From the NCBI GenBank assembly GCA_964541025.1, contig CAZIOW010000047.1:1-6018 (forward strand): 6,018 nucleotides of DNA. Reading direction: 5' to 3'. The translations under genes and the position numbers were made by a program. Below the pieces are notes generated by a model that ran no database searches, was not told the DNA's origin, and saw nothing but the letters and a program-made list of their open reading frames with translations. This document shows positions 5,961 through 6,018 of the stretch, one piece after another. Origin of the DNA: JAGDXO01 sp964541025. GTDB taxonomy: Archaea > Thermoplasmatota > Thermoplasmata > Thermoplasmatales > GCA-001856825. How positions within the stretch are numbered: position 1 is the stretch's first letter; each line of letters starts with the position of its first letter.

Positions 5961-6018
5961 GTAAAAAAATTAGAAATTGATGAATTCTGATTTTAGTTAA
6001 TTGTCTTACCATTAATAT

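Noticed and set aside
5980..6000. ATG at 5980 downstream of a TATA-like box as the start of a next gene
   Set aside because: The frame ends after six codons (MNSDFS, then TAA).
5953..6018. Minus-strand frame open from the window edge to a TGA at 5953-5955, which might be the tail of a convergent gene
   Set aside because: Only about 20 codons are visible, in very AT-rich sequence, with no recognisable protein features. A convergent gene is possible but unsupported.
1..6018. CRISPR arrays, tRNA or rRNA genes, and insertion sequences
   Set aside because: I saw no regularly spaced repeats, no tRNA-like or rRNA segments, and no transposase motifs or terminal repeats. The window is nearly filled by six conserved genes.

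Overview
The window holds a complete SUF-type iron-sulfur cluster assembly operon of five genes on the plus strand, sufC-sufB-sufD-sufS-sufU, followed after a 41-nt gap by a MeaB/ArgK-type G3E GTPase gene. Nothing on the minus strand is credible.

The organism is most likely an archaeon of the Thermoplasmatales type (inference). The DNA is AT-rich, arginine is encoded almost only by AGA/AGG, and ATA is common for isoleucine. A TTTAAATA box lies at the expected distance for a nearly leaderless sufC transcript, and a TTTTAAA box for a leaderless meaB transcript. Genes inside the operon instead carry Shine-Dalgarno (SD) sites of the GGAGGTGAT family. The proteins themselves look like the full bacterial-type SUF set (long SufB, separate SufD, SufS with SufU), not the reduced SufB/SufC pair found in many archaea.

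Layout: 1-82 is a non-coding leader with the sufC promoter. 83-4979 is a tightly packed operon: sufC/sufB overlap by 17 nt, sufB/sufD by 4 nt (ATGA), sufD/sufS abut (TGAATG), and sufS/sufU overlap by 8 nt. 4980-5020 is a gap with a TATA-like box. 5021-5923 is the GTPase. 5924-6018 is AT-rich and non-coding, with T-tracts that could end transcription.

How it works together: SufS takes sulfur from cysteine as a persulfide, SufU accepts it at a zinc site, and the SufB-SufC-SufD complex uses ATP to build the cluster at the SufB/SufD interface. The residues known from E. coli SufBCD and from B. subtilis SufS/SufU are present at matching spacings. The most unusual points are a roughly 20-residue insertion in SufS just before the histidine expected to contact SufU, a SufU that lacks the roughly 17-residue segment typical of its family, and a SufB with only two cysteines, both at the functional positions. 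I see no SufE, SufA or SufR gene, and no methylmalonyl-CoA mutase gene beside the GTPase. Overall this is a recognisable system with some lineage-specific modifications, not an undescribed one.
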